The translations under genes were made by a program, and so were the position numbers. Shown here piece by piece: positions 36,996-48,212 of a stretch of 64,000 nt of DNA (its first letter is position 1; every line of letters begins with the position of its first letter). The DNA is from Enterobacter bugandensis. Lineage in GTDB: Bacteria > Pseudomonadota > Gammaproteobacteria > Enterobacterales > Enterobacteriaceae. The DNA is taken from NCBI RefSeq assembly GCF_900324475.1, contig NZ_LT992502.1:1984001-2048000 (forward strand), read 5' to 3'. The notes under the pieces were generated by a model that was given only the letters and a program-made list of their open reading frames with translations, was not told where the DNA came from and ran no database searches.

Positions 36996-37514
36996 ATGAA
37001 GCGTTTTACTCTGGCATTGGTCACGCTGGTTGTTTGCGCAGGGGCGCAGGCAGCCAGCGACGAAGTAGAAATGAATCTCGTCACCTCACAGGGTGTGGGT
37101 CAGTCCATCGGGACGGTGAAAATCACCGAGACCGATAAAGGGCTGGAATTCGCACCCGATCTTAAAGCACTCCCGCCGGGCGAACACGGCTTCCATGTTC
37201 ATGCCAAAGGGAGCTGTCAGCCAGCCATGAAAGAGGGTAAACCGTCGGCAGCGGAAGCAGCAGGGGGCCACCTTGACCCGCAGAATTCAGGTAAACATGA
37301 AGGGCCTGATGGTATGGGACACCTGGGCGACTTGCCGGTGCTGGTGGTTAACAATGACGGTAAAGCCACGGATCCGGTCGTGGCCCCGCGGCTGAAAAAG
37401 CTGGATGAGGTCAAAGGCAAAGCGCTGATGATCCATGTGGGCGGCGATAACATGTCCGATCAGCCTAAACCGCTTGGCGGCGGCGGGGCGCGCTATGCCT
37501 GCGGCGTAATCTGA
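36996..37514 (+). CDS. sodC: Periplasmic Cu/Zn superoxide dismutase
   Basis: 172 residues. Signal peptide cleaved after AQA; copper and zinc ligands in [19 protein letters not shown] and [12 protein letters not shown], with the disulfide Cys in GSC and near YACGVI. Protects the periplasm from superoxide. Ends 22 bases inside the convergent ydhK gene. Confidence 0.97.
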   Translation: MKRFTLALVTLVVCAGAQAASDEVEMNLVTSQGVGQSIGTVKITETDKGLEFAPDLKALPPGEHGFHVHAKGSCQPAMKEGKPSAAEAAGGHLDPQNSGKHEGPDGMGHLGDLPVLVVNNDGKATDPVVAPRLKKLDEVKGKALMIHVGGDNMSDQPKPLGGGGARYACGVI

Positions 37515-39526
37515 TCCCCAATCGTTCCCGGCGGTGGCGCCTGTTCCAGCTGCGACAGCGAGCAGTGCAGGCGCCAGATTATCGAGGCCAAATCGCGGGC
37601 TGCGGGAAGATGATGCCGGGCAAGGGTGTCGCAGATCCGCTGCAGTTCAGCCAGTGTGGCCTCCAGAGGCCGCTGCTGAACGCCGCGCTCGCTCATCACA
37701 TCGCGTAGCAGAGAGATACACACATCACGTACCTGCGACAGCGGATCGGAGCGCGTTTCCCATGCGCGAAGCTGCCAGACCACGTGCGAGCAGTTCAACA
37801 GCACCACCCCCCAGCGCAGCAGCCAGCGTCGGGACAGCGCGTCCTGGCTGTTATTTAACTGGCTAACGTGGTGATAAACCAGCGATTCATACTCGCTTTC
37901 TTGCAGATGCGGCTTGCGGCTGAGCTGGTCGACAAACCCTCTGCGCAATTCACGGATATGTCGACGGCTTTTGCGTGCGTCAGAGCCGGGACGCAACACC
38001 GCGAAGGCCAGCCACGCCAGCCCGACGCCAAGGATCTTTGCCAGGTTGTCATTCAGAAAAGCGGCGTAATCATACACCGGCGGATTCGTCACGGAGATAA
38101 ACGAGCCCATAAAGACAATCAGCTGCCCCCACAGACCCGCCAGTTTCGGCATTTGCAGCTTAAGGAGCTGCATCGTAGTTAACAGCGGAAACAGGAACAG
38201 CAGAAACTGCCAGAGATCGCTTATCTGCACCATCAGGCCAAACTTCACCACAAAACTGAACAGTGATAGCAAAACAAGCGTTCGCAGCAGCAGTGTAAGC
38301 GAGTTAAACGGCGAGGCCGCGACGGAGTAAAGCACGCAGCTGATAGCGGCAAGCGTTAACGCCGCAGAACCTGACTCCCACTGCGTGGTAATGCTCCACG
38401 CCCCCACCAGCATCAGTGCGCTGAAGGTGCGAAAACCGCTCCACAGCGCTTCCAGATAATCGGTGTGACGTGCGAGAGCCGGGCTGCCGGGAACGGCGAA
38501 CTCCGTGACCGGGGTAGCATTCTCTACCGCCTTAATCCAGCGGCTGCTGCGCAAGTATAGCCGACAAAAGTAATTCAGCCGCTGCCAGAAGGCGCGATGG
38601 CGATAATCAAATTCATCCATCGGGGCGAGCGGGGCGATGATCTTCGCGACGGTATAGATGTCCGCATCCGGTCGCGCGAGCGCCGCGAGCAGGGTTTCGA
38701 TTACCGCGCGGGTGTTTTCTGGCGGTGTCGGCCAGTTGAGCAGCATTCGGCGCAGGCTGGAGATAGCGCTGGTCATACGCAGCTGCTGGTGCAGTAAATA
38801 GTTAAGCAGCGTGTTCTGACGGCGAAAACGGTAATGGCTCCAGAACGCCTGAATTCGCAACAGATTCATGGTCAGGATCTGCCCGATAACCTTTTCATGC
38901 GCGAGGCGGATGTCATCGCTGGTATCCGGTTGCCACAGCAGGCTCGCATGTTCCAGCAGCCGGGTATGCATGGTTTTCAGCGCAGTGATAAGCGCAGTGC
39001 CGTCAGAGGTGCTGGGCAGGATCATCATCATAAATCCGCCGCAGAGGATCCCGACAATGACTTCGCAGACGCGCGCCTGTGCGATATCCCATAGCTCGGT
39101 GGTGTCGAGCACGTTGACGACCGGGAAGGCGATAATGGCGGCGGTATAGCCCGCCAGCTGGAAAGCATAGGCCACGTTATTGGTGAAATGGGCGCAGGCC
39201 CAGGTACAGCAACCCAGCCATGCCGCCATGCTCAGCAGGAACAACCACGGATCGTTCAGCGTGTGGCCCGCGATAATTAACGCCGCGGTGGCGCCCAGCA
39301 GGCTACCTGCGATACGGCCAAGGCTTTTGCTGATCACCCCGCCAACGGTGGGGAAGCTTACCACCGCCGCGGAGGTCATCGCCCAGTAGGGTTCATCCAG
39401 GTTCAGATAATAGGCAACAGTCAGCGCCAGGCACATGGCAATGCCGTTACGCAGCGCGTAGCGCCACTGGGGGCGCGTCGCTTTCATCCATGGCGTGTTT
39501 TGCCAGGAGAGCGCCTGCAGCTTCAT
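37493..39526 (-). CDS. ydhK: FUSC-family inner membrane protein YdhK
   Basis: 677 residues (E. coli 670). Two blocks of membrane segments separated by a cytoplasmic stretch, the AaeB/FUSC layout of aromatic acid efflux pumps. ATG shares one base with the ydhJ stop (TAATG). Likely pump partner of YdhJ and YdhI. Substrate unknown. Confidence 0.93.
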   Translation of the reverse strand: MKLQALSWQNTPWMKATRPQWRYALRNGIAMCLALTVAYYLNLDEPYWAMTSAAVVSFPTVGGVISKSLGRIAGSLLGATAALIIAGHTLNDPWLFLLSMAAWLGCCTWACAHFTNNVAYAFQLAGYTAAIIAFPVVNVLDTTELWDIAQARVCEVIVGILCGGFMMMILPSTSDGTALITALKTMHTRLLEHASLLWQPDTSDDIRLAHEKVIGQILTMNLLRIQAFWSHYRFRRQNTLLNYLLHQQLRMTSAISSLRRMLLNWPTPPENTRAVIETLLAALARPDADIYTVAKIIAPLAPMDEFDYRHRAFWQRLNYFCRLYLRSSRWIKAVENATPVTEFAVPGSPALARHTDYLEALWSGFRTFSALMLVGAWSITTQWESGSAALTLAAISCVLYSVAASPFNSLTLLLRTLVLLSLFSFVVKFGLMVQISDLWQFLLFLFPLLTTMQLLKLQMPKLAGLWGQLIVFMGSFISVTNPPVYDYAAFLNDNLAKILGVGLAWLAFAVLRPGSDARKSRRHIRELRRGFVDQLSRKPHLQESEYESLVYHHVSQLNNSQDALSRRWLLRWGVVLLNCSHVVWQLRAWETRSDPLSQVRDVCISLLRDVMSERGVQQRPLEATLAELQRICDTLARHHLPAARDLASIIWRLHCSLSQLEQAPPPGTIGDQITPQA

Positions 39527-40386
39527 TAACGGGTTCCGATAGAGACAGTGCAGGTGGTGCCGGAAACCAGCGTGATGTCCTCGGGTAAACGGTCAAACTC
39601 CACGCGCACAGGCACGCGTTGAGCCAGGCGCACCCACGGTACGTTCGGCTTGATGTCCGGCACCAGCCCGGAATCCGTTTCAACGCTTTGATCATAAATG
39701 GCGCGGCCAATGCTGGAAACGTGACCCTGTAACTTTTGCGGGCCACTATACAGCGTTATGGCGGCGGGTGCGCCTTCATGTATATGACGAAGCTTAGTCT
39801 CCTCGAAATAGCCCACGACGTAAAATGAGTGGCTGTCGACGAGAGCAAAAACCGGCTGACCGGCGGAGGCATAATTTCCCACCCGGGCGGAGAGGTTGGT
39901 CACCCATCCGTCGACGGGGGCGGTGACCACGGTTTGGGTTAACTCCCACTGCGCCTGCTTCAGCGTGGCCTCAGCCACGTTGACGCTCGCCTGCATGGCC
40001 TTGACGTTGATATTGGCGGTATCTAAATCTTCCGCGGAGATGTAGTTTTTCGACAGGTGACGGCGGCGATTGGCCTCATTATTGGCCTTTGCAAGGTCAG
40101 ACTGGGCTTTTGCCAGCTGCGCCTGGGCGTTCAGAATTGCAATGTGATACGGGGTGTCGTCGATGCGGAATAACACCTCTCCCTTTTTAACGTACTGGTT
40201 ATCCTTAACCAGCAGCGTTGTGATACTTCCCGAGACCTGGGGGGTGATGCTGACCTGCTCAGCGCGAACTTTGCCGTCACGGGTCCAGGGGGACTGCATA
40301 TAATAATTCCACAACCACCAGCCAGCAGCCAGGGCGAGGACAAGAACGAACAGGGTGGAAAAGTACTTCAGCGTTTTCAGAGGCAT
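39526..40386 (-). CDS. ydhJ: HlyD-type membrane fusion protein YdhJ
   Basis: 286 residues from MPLKTLKYF (E. coli 285). One N-terminal membrane anchor, lipoyl-like half [14 protein letters not shown], alpha-helical hairpin with [20 protein letters not shown], then beta-barrel domain; same organisation as AaeA. Links the YdhK pump to an outer membrane channel such as TolC, by analogy. Confidence 0.94.
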   Translation of the reverse strand: MPLKTLKYFSTLFVLVLALAAGWWLWNYYMQSPWTRDGKVRAEQVSITPQVSGSITTLLVKDNQYVKKGEVLFRIDDTPYHIAILNAQAQLAKAQSDLAKANNEANRRRHLSKNYISAEDLDTANINVKAMQASVNVAEATLKQAQWELTQTVVTAPVDGWVTNLSARVGNYASAGQPVFALVDSHSFYVVGYFEETKLRHIHEGAPAAITLYSGPQKLQGHVSSIGRAIYDQSVETDSGLVPDIKPNVPWVRLAQRVPVRVEFDRLPEDITLVSGTTCTVSIGTR

Positions 40387-40388
40387 AT

Positions 40389-40625
40389 TCACCACACGAT
40401 CAGAACAGCAAGGCCCAGGCATACGGAGAGGGCAAACAGGGAGAGATCCATCAGCATGGGGTGCCAGATTTCGCCGGAGTACATCCAGTCGCGAAGCAGG
40501 CGATGCGCGATGAGCCAGAGAACAAAGCCCACCAGCACGGCTTTAAACAGGGGAGGAAAGTAGACTGACGCACCGAAGATCAGGTCCTGAAGGGGTAAAC
40601 CTTCTGAGCGATGAAAAAAGATCAC
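40389..40625 (-). CDS. ydhI: Small membrane protein YdhI (DUF1656)
   Basis: 78 residues with two membrane segments; DUF1656 proteins (AaeX-like) are always found ahead of HlyD/FUSC pump pairs. Two bases from the ydhJ start, same operon. Divergent from slyA across 186 A/T-rich bases. Confidence 0.95.
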   Translation of the reverse strand: MIFFHRSEGLPLQDLIFGASVYFPPLFKAVLVGFVLWLIAHRLLRDWMYSGEIWHPMLMDLSLFALSVCLGLAVLIVW

Positions 40626-40811
40626 AGGCAGAAATCCTTTGCAGTGAACAGAATGCCGCGTTGGCTTGTCTGAGTATGAAGAAGCATCATAATTCAGTGT
40701 AAGTCATACTTTTGAGTCCGATGAATGCAGTATTGCATTTGTTTTGCCAATACAAATGCTGCACACTATTCTAAAATCAGTATAATAACTTAGCAAGCTA
40801 ATTATAAGGAG

Positions 40812-41252
40812 ATGAAATTGGAATCGCCATTAGGTTCTGATCTGGCAAGGTTGGTACGCGTCTGGCGTGCTCTGATTGACCATCGCCTGAAACCTCTGGA
40901 ACTGACGCAGACGCATTGGGTCACGTTGCACAACATTCATCAGCTGCCGCCCGACCAGTCGCAAATTCAACTGGCTAAAGCGATAGGCATTGAGCAACCG
41001 TCGCTGGTGCGCACGCTTGACCAACTGGAAGAGAAGGGACTGATCTCCCGGCAAACCTGCGCCAGCGATCGTCGCGTCAAGCGCATTAAGCTGACGGAGA
41101 AAGCGGCGCCTATCATCACTGAAATGGAAGCGGTGATCACCAAAACGCGCGGTGAAATCCTTTCAGGCGTTTCACCGACGGAGCTGGAAATGCTCATCAG
41201 CCTCATTGCGCGCCTTGAGCAAAACATTCACGAGCTACAGTCTCGCGACTGA
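40812..41252 (+). CDS. slyA: MarR-family regulator SlyA
   Basis: 146 residues, nearly identical to E. coli/Salmonella SlyA. Winged helix with [15 protein letters not shown], recognition helix [17 protein letters not shown] and wing [10 protein letters not shown]. Relieves H-NS silencing of horizontally acquired and envelope genes, together with PhoP in Salmonella. AAGGAG lies before the ATG. The long A/T-rich upstream DNA (40626-40811) fits its autoregulated promoter. Confidence 0.97.
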   Translation: MKLESPLGSDLARLVRVWRALIDHRLKPLELTQTHWVTLHNIHQLPPDQSQIQLAKAIGIEQPSLVRTLDQLEEKGLISRQTCASDRRVKRIKLTEKAAPIITEMEAVITKTRGEILSGVSPTELEMLISLIARLEQNIHELQSRD

Positions 41253-41263
41253 CCAGACAACAG

Positions 41264-41290
41264 GGCCTTGCATCTGCAAGGCCTTGTTTT
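41264..41290 (+). terminator. Terminator of slyA
   Basis: GGCCTTGCA-TC-TGCAAGGCC (41264-41283) then TTGTTTTTA; ends at the stop of the convergent GGDEF gene. Confidence 0.9.
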
Positions 41291-42651
41291 TACTTAAAGA
41301 CAACGACGCGGTTACGGCCCGTCTCTTTCGCTTCATACATCGCCTTATCGGCACTTTCCACGCACGCTTCTGCGCTTACCGACGAAGAGGTTGCCGTAAA
41401 CACCCCCATGCTGATGGTAATCGGCTCTGGTAACTGACCCTCGCTGCTAATTTTATCAAAACCGCTTAGCTTCAACCGAATGCGCTCCGCCACCTGATAT
41501 GCGTCTTCTGCGGAGGTGTTTGCCAGCATCAGGACAAACTCTTCGCCGCCGATTCGCGCTGCGATATCCTGCGGACGTACGGAGTCCATCAGCAGATTGG
41601 CGACAAACTGCAGGACTTTATCTCCCTGCAGGTGACCGTAGTTGTCGTTGATACGCTTGAAACGATCGAGATCGCTGACGATAACCGAAACCGGACGGCT
41701 GGGTTTGGCGATGCCCAGCGCCTGGTTTAACGATTCATAAAAATAGCTGCGGTTATAAAGGCGCGTGAGCGGATCGCGAATCGAATTTTGATACGACTGC
41801 TGATACTTCAAATGGGAGTCACGATACAACCTGAAGACATCATAGAGCAGCACAAAAATAATAATCAGCGTCGCGACGGTTTCAAATAATCGGGCGCGAT
41901 ACCAGGATATATCTTCTGCATGTCCGCCTACCAACAGCATAGAGAGCGTGACGACATAGCAGACACACAGAAAATTACCGCCTACCCAGAACAGATTACG
42001 CACGCGCGTAATAAACATCAGCGTGGCTAGTGTCACGACCCAGAGAACGATTAATGAAATATTAATGCTGTGGCTCCAGAGAACCATAAACTGCCGCGTT
42101 TCATTATCAACCAGATCGAGGGATAGAAACGGGGAATGGCTGGAATACATCCAGGCCAGAATCACCATACATGCGGTAAAAAGAAATGAACCGCTAACGA
42201 TGATGATATGCGCCAACCGTGAAAGGGGCAGATTGCGCGTGGGATAAAGTAATGCCGAAACGATCATCAGCACCGCCATTAAGAGGTGGCGGAACATATA
42301 GTAGATCATCGCATCGTTGTAGTTCACAACGTTGAATTGATAGAGATCCAGCCACGCCGGAAAGCTGGTCAATGTTCCGACCATCAGCAAGGCCGAACCG
42401 GCAAAGGCAAATGAGATGGCAATCAGATAGAGCCGCCGCTTATCACACCAGTATTTCATTGCCATAAAACAGGCAATAAACAGGTGAAACACGAGTAAAA
42501 AAATGGTGAGTGTGGGGAACAAAAGAGGCGAAAAGGATGGAACCCAGTCAACCAGTTTTGAAAATAAAGCCTGTAATATTCCGATGACGACAAAGCAACC
42601 GAAACAGAACGAGATATAACGACCTTTTACAGAACGACTATTCGCAAGCAT
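41290..42651 (-). CDS. Membrane-bound diguanylate cyclase (MASE-type sensor plus GGDEF)
   Basis: 453 residues. Residues 1-275 have about eight hydrophobic segments, a MASE4-like sensory domain by pattern. A short helix (LYRDSHLKYQQSYQNS) leads to the GGDEF domain. The active loop GGEEF is at 368-372, the metal residues in SDLDRFKRIND, and the inhibitory I-site RPQD at 359-362, so it should make cyclic di-GMP and be product-inhibited. E. coli K-12 has no gene between slyA and slyB; this is an accessory insertion. The signal is unknown. 42652-42811 upstream is A/T-rich and gene-free. Confidence 0.9.
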   Translation of the reverse strand: MLANSRSVKGRYISFCFGCFVVIGILQALFSKLVDWVPSFSPLLFPTLTIFLLVFHLFIACFMAMKYWCDKRRLYLIAISFAFAGSALLMVGTLTSFPAWLDLYQFNVVNYNDAMIYYMFRHLLMAVLMIVSALLYPTRNLPLSRLAHIIIVSGSFLFTACMVILAWMYSSHSPFLSLDLVDNETRQFMVLWSHSINISLIVLWVVTLATLMFITRVRNLFWVGGNFLCVCYVVTLSMLLVGGHAEDISWYRARLFETVATLIIIFVLLYDVFRLYRDSHLKYQQSYQNSIRDPLTRLYNRSYFYESLNQALGIAKPSRPVSVIVSDLDRFKRINDNYGHLQGDKVLQFVANLLMDSVRPQDIAARIGGEEFVLMLANTSAEDAYQVAERIRLKLSGFDKISSEGQLPEPITISMGVFTATSSSVSAEACVESADKAMYEAKETGRNRVVVFK

Positions 42652-42811
42652 ATAAAGTTTTACAAATTAAAATAATTATGAAGAGATGATTGCGAAGAGT
42701 TTAATCAATTAGCACGCTAAATACTTTGCGCAGAAACAATATATGGCGCGTTTAATAATGTGTGGGGTGAATGTATTCTGTAAATATATTTGTGAGGGTG
42801 ATATATATTGT

Positions 42812-42845
42812 AAATGGATGTGGCCTGATGACCACATCCATTTTT
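42812..42845 (-). terminator. Terminator of slyB
   Basis: AAATGGATGTGG / CCACATCCATTT arms (42812-42823 / 42832-42843) two bases past the slyB stop; imperfect U tract on the minus strand, better T run on the plus strand. Confidence 0.75.
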
Positions 42846-42847
42846 AA

Positions 42848-43315
42848 TTAACGCGGAGAAACGGTAACCTGGCTGCCATTGCTCGCCAGCACGACGCGTT
42901 GACCCGCAGAGAAGCGGGTGTTGCCCTGCTTCTGAACAACCATAATGGTGCTGCCGTCGTCTTTACGAATTTCCAACTCTACGCCCTGGGTTTTGTTCAT
43001 CGCGCCCTGAACGCCCTGACCCGCGACACCACCCGCTACAGCGCCCGCTGCGGTTGCCAGAGAACGGCCCGTGCCGCCGCCAACGGTATTACCCAGGAAA
43101 CCACCCAGTACAGCACCGCCGATTGCGCCCATCACGTTGTTTTCATCACCACCCTGAATTTGTACAGGACGGGCGTTAACAACGGTACCGTAAGTCACGC
43201 TCTGAACCTGTTTTGCTTCAGAAGCGCTGTAAACGTCGCCAGACAGCGAGCTGTCGTTCACACAGCCAGCCAGGGTTAAACCAATCAGCGAAACGCCCAG
43301 TACACGTACAATCAT
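42848..43315 (-). CDS. slyB: Outer membrane lipoprotein SlyB
   Basis: 155 residues from MIVRVLG (ATG 43313-43315, GGAGA upstream), as in E. coli. Lipobox LTLAGC with Cys18; the Gly-rich 17-kDa antigen (glycine zipper) segment GGAVLGGFLGNTVGGGTGRS follows. Stabilises outer membrane proteins under stress and belongs to the PhoPQ regulon. A well-placed PhoP box is present upstream. Confidence 0.97.
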   Translation of the reverse strand: MIVRVLGVSLIGLTLAGCVNDSSLSGDVYSASEAKQVQSVTYGTVVNARPVQIQGGDENNVMGAIGGAVLGGFLGNTVGGGTGRSLATAAGAVAGGVAGQGVQGAMNKTQGVELEIRKDDGSTIMVVQKQGNTRFSAGQRVVLASNGSQVTVSPR

Positions 43316-43420
43316 TTGAATCTCCTGTTCACCAAAAACGCCCATCTGGAGGCATCCGTTATGGCTAAATTATATGGCATAAAGAGCCATAGTTCATATC
43401 TTTGCACTAACAATAAGAAA

Positions 43421-43455
43421 ATTGTACTTGAATTTGACTTAACGAGACATAAACA
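43421..43455 (-). promoter_or_regulatory. slyB promoter with PhoP box
   Basis: On the minus strand TGTTTA-TGTCT-CGTTAA (43439-43455) matches the PhoP direct repeat: the first hexamer exactly, the second 4 of 6. Twelve bases after it comes -10 TACAAT (43421-43426). That spacing is the one used by PhoP-activated promoters. Confidence 0.82.
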
Positions 43456-43570
43456 GGAGCCACTCGCCATACCGGCAAGACATTGTTAAAAAATATTATC
43501 GTCGGATGGCAAAGGAGCGCTGTTTATGGTTGAGTGGATATCCTTAGCCCACGCAACGTAAGGAAAGCGC

Positions 43571-44695
43571 ATGAAATCGGGTCGCTACATTGGTGTGATG
43601 TCGGGCACCAGTCTGGATGGGGTAGATGTCGTTCTGGCCGCCATTGACGAACATATGGTGGCACAGCAGGCGAGCCTGACCTGGCCAATCCCCCTTTCGC
43701 TGAAAGAGGACATTCTGAGCATCTGTCAGGGGCAGCAGTTAACCCTCTCCCAGCTTGGTCAACTTGATGTTCGGCTGGGGGCGCTGTTTGCGGATGCGGT
43801 GCAGGCGTTAATGCAAAAAGAACACCTTCGTCCCCAGGATGTGGTCGCCATCGGGTGTCACGGACAAACCGTCTGGCATGAGCCGACTGGCGACGCGCCG
43901 CATACGTTGCAAATCGGCGATAACAACCAGATTGTGGCGAAGACGGGCGTAACGGTCGTCGGGGATTTTCGTCGCCGCGATATTGCCCTTGGCGGCCAGG
44001 GCGCGCCGCTGGTGCCTGCCTTCCATCAGGCGTTGCTGGCGCACCCTACAGAACGCCGCATGGTGCTCAACATAGGCGGGATTGCTAACCTCTCGATGCT
44101 TATTCCGGGGCAGCCCGTTCGCGGCTACGATACCGGCCCGGGGAATATGTTAATGGATGCCTGGATCTGGCGGCAGTGCGGTCAACCGTACGATAAAAAC
44201 GCCGAGTGGGCGAGCGAGGGTAAAGTGGTTCTCCCGCTGCTGCAGTCCATGCTCAGCGACCCTTATTTTGCCTTACCGGCGCCGAAAAGCACGGGACGAG
44301 AATACTTCAACTTTGGCTGGCTCGAGCGCCAGCTTGCGCTGTTCCCGGCACTCGCCCCGCAGGATGTCCAGGCGACGCTTGCCGAATTAACGGCCGTGTC
44401 GATCTCTGAGCAAGTGCTGCTCAGCGGCGGCTGCGAACGCCTGCTGGTGTGCGGCGGGGGAAGCCGAAACCCGCTGGTGATGGCGCGTCTTGCCGGGCTG
44501 CTGCCGGGCACTGAGGTGACCACGACGGACGAGGCCGGCATCAGCGGAGATGATATGGAAGCGCTGGCTTTCGCCTGGCTTGCCTGGCGCACTATCGCAG
44601 GGCTGCCAGGGAATTTGCCGTCGGTAACCGGCGCGCGCGAGGCCAGCGTCCTCGGAGCGATTTTCCCTGCAAATCCTCGTCATAATCAGAGTTAA
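43571..44695 (+). CDS. anmK: Anhydro-N-acetylmuramic acid kinase
   Basis: 374 residues (E. coli 369). Begins [20 protein letters not shown] with the ATP-binding sugar kinase/actin fold; NIGGIANLS and [12 protein letters not shown] are conserved active-site pieces. Phosphorylates and opens 1,6-anhydroMurNAc, recycling cell wall fragments. Divergent from slyB. Confidence 0.97.
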   Translation: MKSGRYIGVMSGTSLDGVDVVLAAIDEHMVAQQASLTWPIPLSLKEDILSICQGQQLTLSQLGQLDVRLGALFADAVQALMQKEHLRPQDVVAIGCHGQTVWHEPTGDAPHTLQIGDNNQIVAKTGVTVVGDFRRRDIALGGQGAPLVPAFHQALLAHPTERRMVLNIGGIANLSMLIPGQPVRGYDTGPGNMLMDAWIWRQCGQPYDKNAEWASEGKVVLPLLQSMLSDPYFALPAPKSTGREYFNFGWLERQLALFPALAPQDVQATLAELTAVSISEQVLLSGGCERLLVCGGGSRNPLVMARLAGLLPGTEVTTTDEAGISGDDMEALAFAWLAWRTIAGLPGNLPSVTGAREASVLGAIFPANPRHNQS

Positions 44696-44787
44696 CTGAA
44701 ATTCAGCGCGGCGCCTCGTCGTTAGAATGGAATAAAACAGGGGGCAGCCATGCCCTCCAGGACCAGGAAAGTCTTCGGAATACGCCC

Positions 44788-45111
44788 ATGAAAAAACTTC
44801 TTCTTATTGCCGCGCCTTTATTGCTGTCAGGATGCAGCGTCTATAATCAGTTCCTTGAGCGCATGCAGACCGATACGCTGGAGTATCGCTGCGATGAAAA
44901 ACCGCTGACCGTGAAGCTGAATAACCCGCGTCAGGAAGCCAGCTTCGTTTACGATAACAAGCTGCTAACCCTTAAACAGGGTATCTCGGCCTCCGGGGCG
45001 CGTTATTCGGACGGCATCTATGTCTTCTGGTCGAAAGGCGACAGCGCCACGGTCTACAAACGCGACCGCATTGTGCTGAACAACTGCCAGCTTGAAAATC
45101 CGAAGCGTTGA
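44788..45111 (+). CDS. mliC: Membrane-bound lysozyme inhibitor MliC (YdhA)
   Basis: 107 residues. Lipobox LLSGC with Cys16; the C-lysozyme inhibitor beta-barrel follows, with [16 protein letters not shown] and the inhibitory-loop segment [19 protein letters not shown]. Blocks C-type lysozyme from the outer membrane. Same neighbours as in E. coli. Confidence 0.95.
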   Translation: MKKLLLIAAPLLLSGCSVYNQFLERMQTDTLEYRCDEKPLTVKLNNPRQEASFVYDNKLLTLKQGISASGARYSDGIYVFWSKGDSATVYKRDRIVLNNCQLENPKR

Positions 45112-45168
45112 GATTTTTACAGGGGCGGCGCACAATAGCGCCACCCAATCTCAAGATCAGCTAACGCC

Positions 45169-45825
45169 ATGTCAGATAACGACGAACTACAGCAAATTGC
45201 GCATCTGCGCCGTGAATACACCAAAGGCGGCCTGCGTCGCCAGGATCTTCCCGCTGAACCCCTCGTGCTTTTTGAGCGCTGGCTGAAACAGGCCTGCGAC
45301 GCGAAGCTGGCCGACCCAACGGCCATGGTCGTCGCGACGGTAGATGAAAACGGTCAACCGTATCAGCGCATCGTCTTGCTTAAGCATTACGACGAGAAAG
45401 GGCTGGTGTTCTATACCAATCTGGGCAGCCGCAAGGCGCACCACTTAGAAAACAACCCGCGCATCAGCCTGCTGTTCCCGTGGCACATGCTGGAACGTCA
45501 GGTGATGGTCACCGGTAAAGCGGAACGTCTCTCGACCCTTGAGGTGGTGAAGTATTTCCACAGCCGCCCGCGCGACAGCCAGATTGGCGCCTGGGTATCA
45601 AAACAGTCCAGCCGGATCTCTGCCCGCGGCGTGCTGGAAAGTAAATTCCTGGAGCTGAAACAGAAGTTCCAGCAGGGGGAAATTCCGCTGCCAAGCTTCT
45701 GGGGCGGCTTCCGCATTCCGATTGAGCAGATGGAATTCTGGCAGGGCGGTGAGCATCGCCTGCATGACCGCTTTTTATACCAGCGCGAGAATGGCGGCTG
45801 GAAAATCGACAGACTGGCCCCGTAA
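45169..45825 (+). CDS. pdxH: Pyridoxine/pyridoxamine 5'-phosphate oxidase
   Basis: 218 residues, full length. FMN-binding split barrel; [19 protein letters not shown] near residue 70 and the C-terminal signature [15 protein letters not shown] bind FMN and substrate. Last step to pyridoxal phosphate. Followed by tyrS and pdxY, as in E. coli. Confidence 0.98.
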   Translation: MSDNDELQQIAHLRREYTKGGLRRQDLPAEPLVLFERWLKQACDAKLADPTAMVVATVDENGQPYQRIVLLKHYDEKGLVFYTNLGSRKAHHLENNPRISLLFPWHMLERQVMVTGKAERLSTLEVVKYFHSRPRDSQIGAWVSKQSSRISARGVLESKFLELKQKFQQGEIPLPSFWGGFRIPIEQMEFWQGGEHRLHDRFLYQRENGGWKIDRLAP

Positions 45826-45950
45826 TCCCCGAAATTTGTTGATTTAAGCGCTAGCGCACACCGCGCTTGCGCTTTATTCTATGGTCCTTTCGCATCAGGC
45901 GAAAAGTCGTGTACCGGCAAAGGTGCAGTCGTTTATACATGGAGAATTTG

Positions 45951-47225
45951 ATGGCAAGCAGTAACTTGATTAAACAATTGCAAGAGCGGGGCCTAGTGGC
46001 CCAGGTGACGGACGAGGAAGCGTTAGCAGAGCGACTGGCGCAAGGCCCGATCGCGCTCTATTGCGGCTTCGATCCCACCGCTGACAGCTTGCATTTGGGG
46101 CATCTTGTTCCATTGTTATGCCTGAAACGCTTCCAGATGGCGGGCCATAAGCCTGTTGCCCTGGTGGGCGGCGCGACCGGTCTGATTGGTGACCCGAGCT
46201 TTAAAGCCGCGGAGCGTAAGCTGAATACCGAAGATACCGTGCAGGAGTGGGTGGATAAGATCCGCAAACAGGTTGCACCGTTCCTCGACTTCAACTGTGG
46301 TGATAACTCTGCCATTGCTGCTAACAACTACGACTGGTTTGGCGGCATGAACGTGCTGACCTTCCTGCGTGACATCGGCAAGCACTTCTCTGTTAACCAG
46401 ATGATTAACAAAGAAGCGGTTAAGCAGCGTCTGAACCGTGACGATCAGGGTATCTCCTTTACCGAGTTCTCCTACAACCTGCTGCAGGGCTATGACTTTG
46501 CCTGCCTGAACAAGCTGCACGGCGTCTCTCTGCAGATCGGCGGCTCTGACCAGTGGGGGAACATCACCTCCGGTATCGACCTGACCCGTCGTCTGCATCA
46601 GAACCAGGTCTTCGGCCTGACCGTTCCACTGATCACCAAAGCAGACGGCACCAAATTCGGTAAAACCGAAGGCGGCGCGGTGTGGCTCGATCCGAAGAAA
46701 ACCAGCCCGTACAAATTCTATCAGTTCTGGATCAACACGGCGGACGCCGATGTTTACCGCTTCCTGAAGTTCTTCACCTTCATGGACATTGCAGAGATCA
46801 ATGCGCTGGAAGAGGAAGATAAGAACAGCGGTAAAGCGCCGCGTGCCCAGTACGTGCTGGCGGACGAAGTGACCAAACTGGTTCATGGTGAAGAGGGCCT
46901 GGCTGCGGCAAAACGCATCACCGCAAGCCTGTTCAACGGTACGCTGAGCGATCTGAGCGAAGCGGACTTCGAACAGCTGGCGCAGGACGGCGTGCCGATG
47001 GTTGAGATGGAAAAAGGGGCTGACCTGATGCAGGCGCTGGTGGACTCTGAGCTCCAGCCTTCCCGTGGTCAGGCGCGTAAAACCATCGCCTCCAACGCTA
47101 TCACCATCAACGGTGAAAAGCAGGCTGATCCGGAATACACCTTCGTTGACGGCGATCGTCTGTATGGCCGCTACACGCTGCTGCGCCGCGGTAAGAAAAA
47201 CTACTGTCTGGTCTGCTGGAAGTAA
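45951..47225 (+). CDS. tyrS: Tyrosyl-tRNA synthetase
   Basis: 424 residues from ATG 45951 (GGAG eight bases upstream), equal to E. coli. Class Ic: HLGH variant of HIGH ([12 protein letters not shown]), KFGKTEGG for KMSKS, and the C-terminal S4 domain ([19 protein letters not shown]). Charges tRNA-Tyr. Confidence 0.98.
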   Translation: MASSNLIKQLQERGLVAQVTDEEALAERLAQGPIALYCGFDPTADSLHLGHLVPLLCLKRFQMAGHKPVALVGGATGLIGDPSFKAAERKLNTEDTVQEWVDKIRKQVAPFLDFNCGDNSAIAANNYDWFGGMNVLTFLRDIGKHFSVNQMINKEAVKQRLNRDDQGISFTEFSYNLLQGYDFACLNKLHGVSLQIGGSDQWGNITSGIDLTRRLHQNQVFGLTVPLITKADGTKFGKTEGGAVWLDPKKTSPYKFYQFWINTADADVYRFLKFFTFMDIAEINALEEEDKNSGKAPRAQYVLADEVTKLVHGEEGLAAAKRITASLFNGTLSDLSEADFEQLAQDGVPMVEMEKGADLMQALVDSELQPSRGQARKTIASNAITINGEKQADPEYTFVDGDRLYGRYTLLRRGKKNYCLVCWK

Positions 47226-47239
47226 GTAAAAGTCTCGAG

Positions 47240-47264
47240 GGGCGTGGGAAACCACGCCCTTTTT
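47240..47264 (+). terminator. Terminator of tyrS
   Basis: GGGCGTGG-GAAA-CCACGCCC (47240-47259) then TTTTT; stands 28 bases before pdxY, so pdxY may depend on readthrough or its own start. Confidence 0.93.
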
Positions 47265-47291
47265 GTTTGTTCAGGGTTTGGTAAGAAAAAG

Positions 47292-48152
47292 ATGAAGAAC
47301 ATCCTCGCCATTCAGTCCCACGTTGTGTTTGGACATGCTGGCAATAGCGCAGCGGAATTCCCGATGCGCCGCCTCGGTGCCAACGTCTGGCCTCTCAATA
47401 CCGTGCAGTTCTCTAACCACACGCAATACGGCAAATGGACCGGCTGCGTGATGCCGCCTTCGCACCTCACAGAGGTTGTGCAGGGTATTGCGGATATCGA
47501 CCAGCTCAAGCGCTGCGACGCCGTTCTGAGCGGCTACCTCGGCTCAGCGGAGCAGGGGGAACACATCCTCGGCATCGTGCGTCAGGTGAAAGCGGCAAAC
47601 CCGGCGGCAAAATACTTCTGCGACCCCGTCATGGGACACCCGGAGAAAGGCTGCATTGTGGCGCCTGGCGTAGCGGAATTTCACGTTCGCCATGCGCTGC
47701 CCGCCAGCGATATCATTGCGCCCAACCTGATTGAGCTGGAAATCCTCTGCGAGCATCCGGTTAACAGCGTAGAAGAGGCTGTACGCGCGTCTCGCGAGCT
47801 GATAGCCCAGGGGCCGGAGATTGTGCTGGTAAAACATCTCGCCCGCGCAGGGCTGACCCAGGAGCGTTTTGAGATGCTGCTGGTGACGAAAGATGACGCA
47901 TGGCATATCAGCCGTCCGCTGGTGGATTTCGGCACGCGTCAGCCGGTGGGCGTGGGTGATGTGACCAGCGGGCTACTGCTGGTGAAACTGTTGCAGGGTG
48001 CAACGGTGAGAGACGCGCTGGAGCACGTGACGGCAGCGGTGTACGAAATCATGATTGCGACGAAACAGATGCAGGAATATGAACTGCAGGTGGTCGCGGC
48101 ACAGGATCGTATCGCGAAGCCGGAGCACTATTTCAGCGCCACACGGCTATAA
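47292..48152 (+). CDS. pdxY: Pyridoxal kinase PdxY
   Basis: 286 residues from [20 protein letters not shown]. Ribokinase-like fold: [10 protein letters not shown], then the nucleotide site [16 protein letters not shown] with the catalytic Asp. Salvages pyridoxal to PLP, completing the pdxH-tyrS-pdxY cluster. Ribosome site GGTAAGAAAAAG is weak. Confidence 0.96.
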   Translation: MKNILAIQSHVVFGHAGNSAAEFPMRRLGANVWPLNTVQFSNHTQYGKWTGCVMPPSHLTEVVQGIADIDQLKRCDAVLSGYLGSAEQGEHILGIVRQVKAANPAAKYFCDPVMGHPEKGCIVAPGVAEFHVRHALPASDIIAPNLIELEILCEHPVNSVEEAVRASRELIAQGPEIVLVKHLARAGLTQERFEMLLVTKDDAWHISRPLVDFGTRQPVGVGDVTSGLLLVKLLQGATVRDALEHVTAAVYEIMIATKQMQEYELQVVAAQDRIAKPEHYFSATRL

Positions 48153-48165
48153 TCGTCCAGAGTTC

Positions 48166-48196
48166 GTAGGCCGGGTGAGCGTCAGCGCCACCCGGC
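48166..48196. repeat. REP-type palindrome
   Basis: GTAGGCCGGGTGAGCGTCAG then CGCCACCCGGC: arms GCCGGGTG / CACCCGGC around GCGTCAGCGC-like core, the enterobacterial REP form, between convergent pdxY and gstA. A second one lies at 59677-59708. Confidence 0.85.
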
Positions 48197-48212
48197 AACA
48201 CAGACGGCTCGC

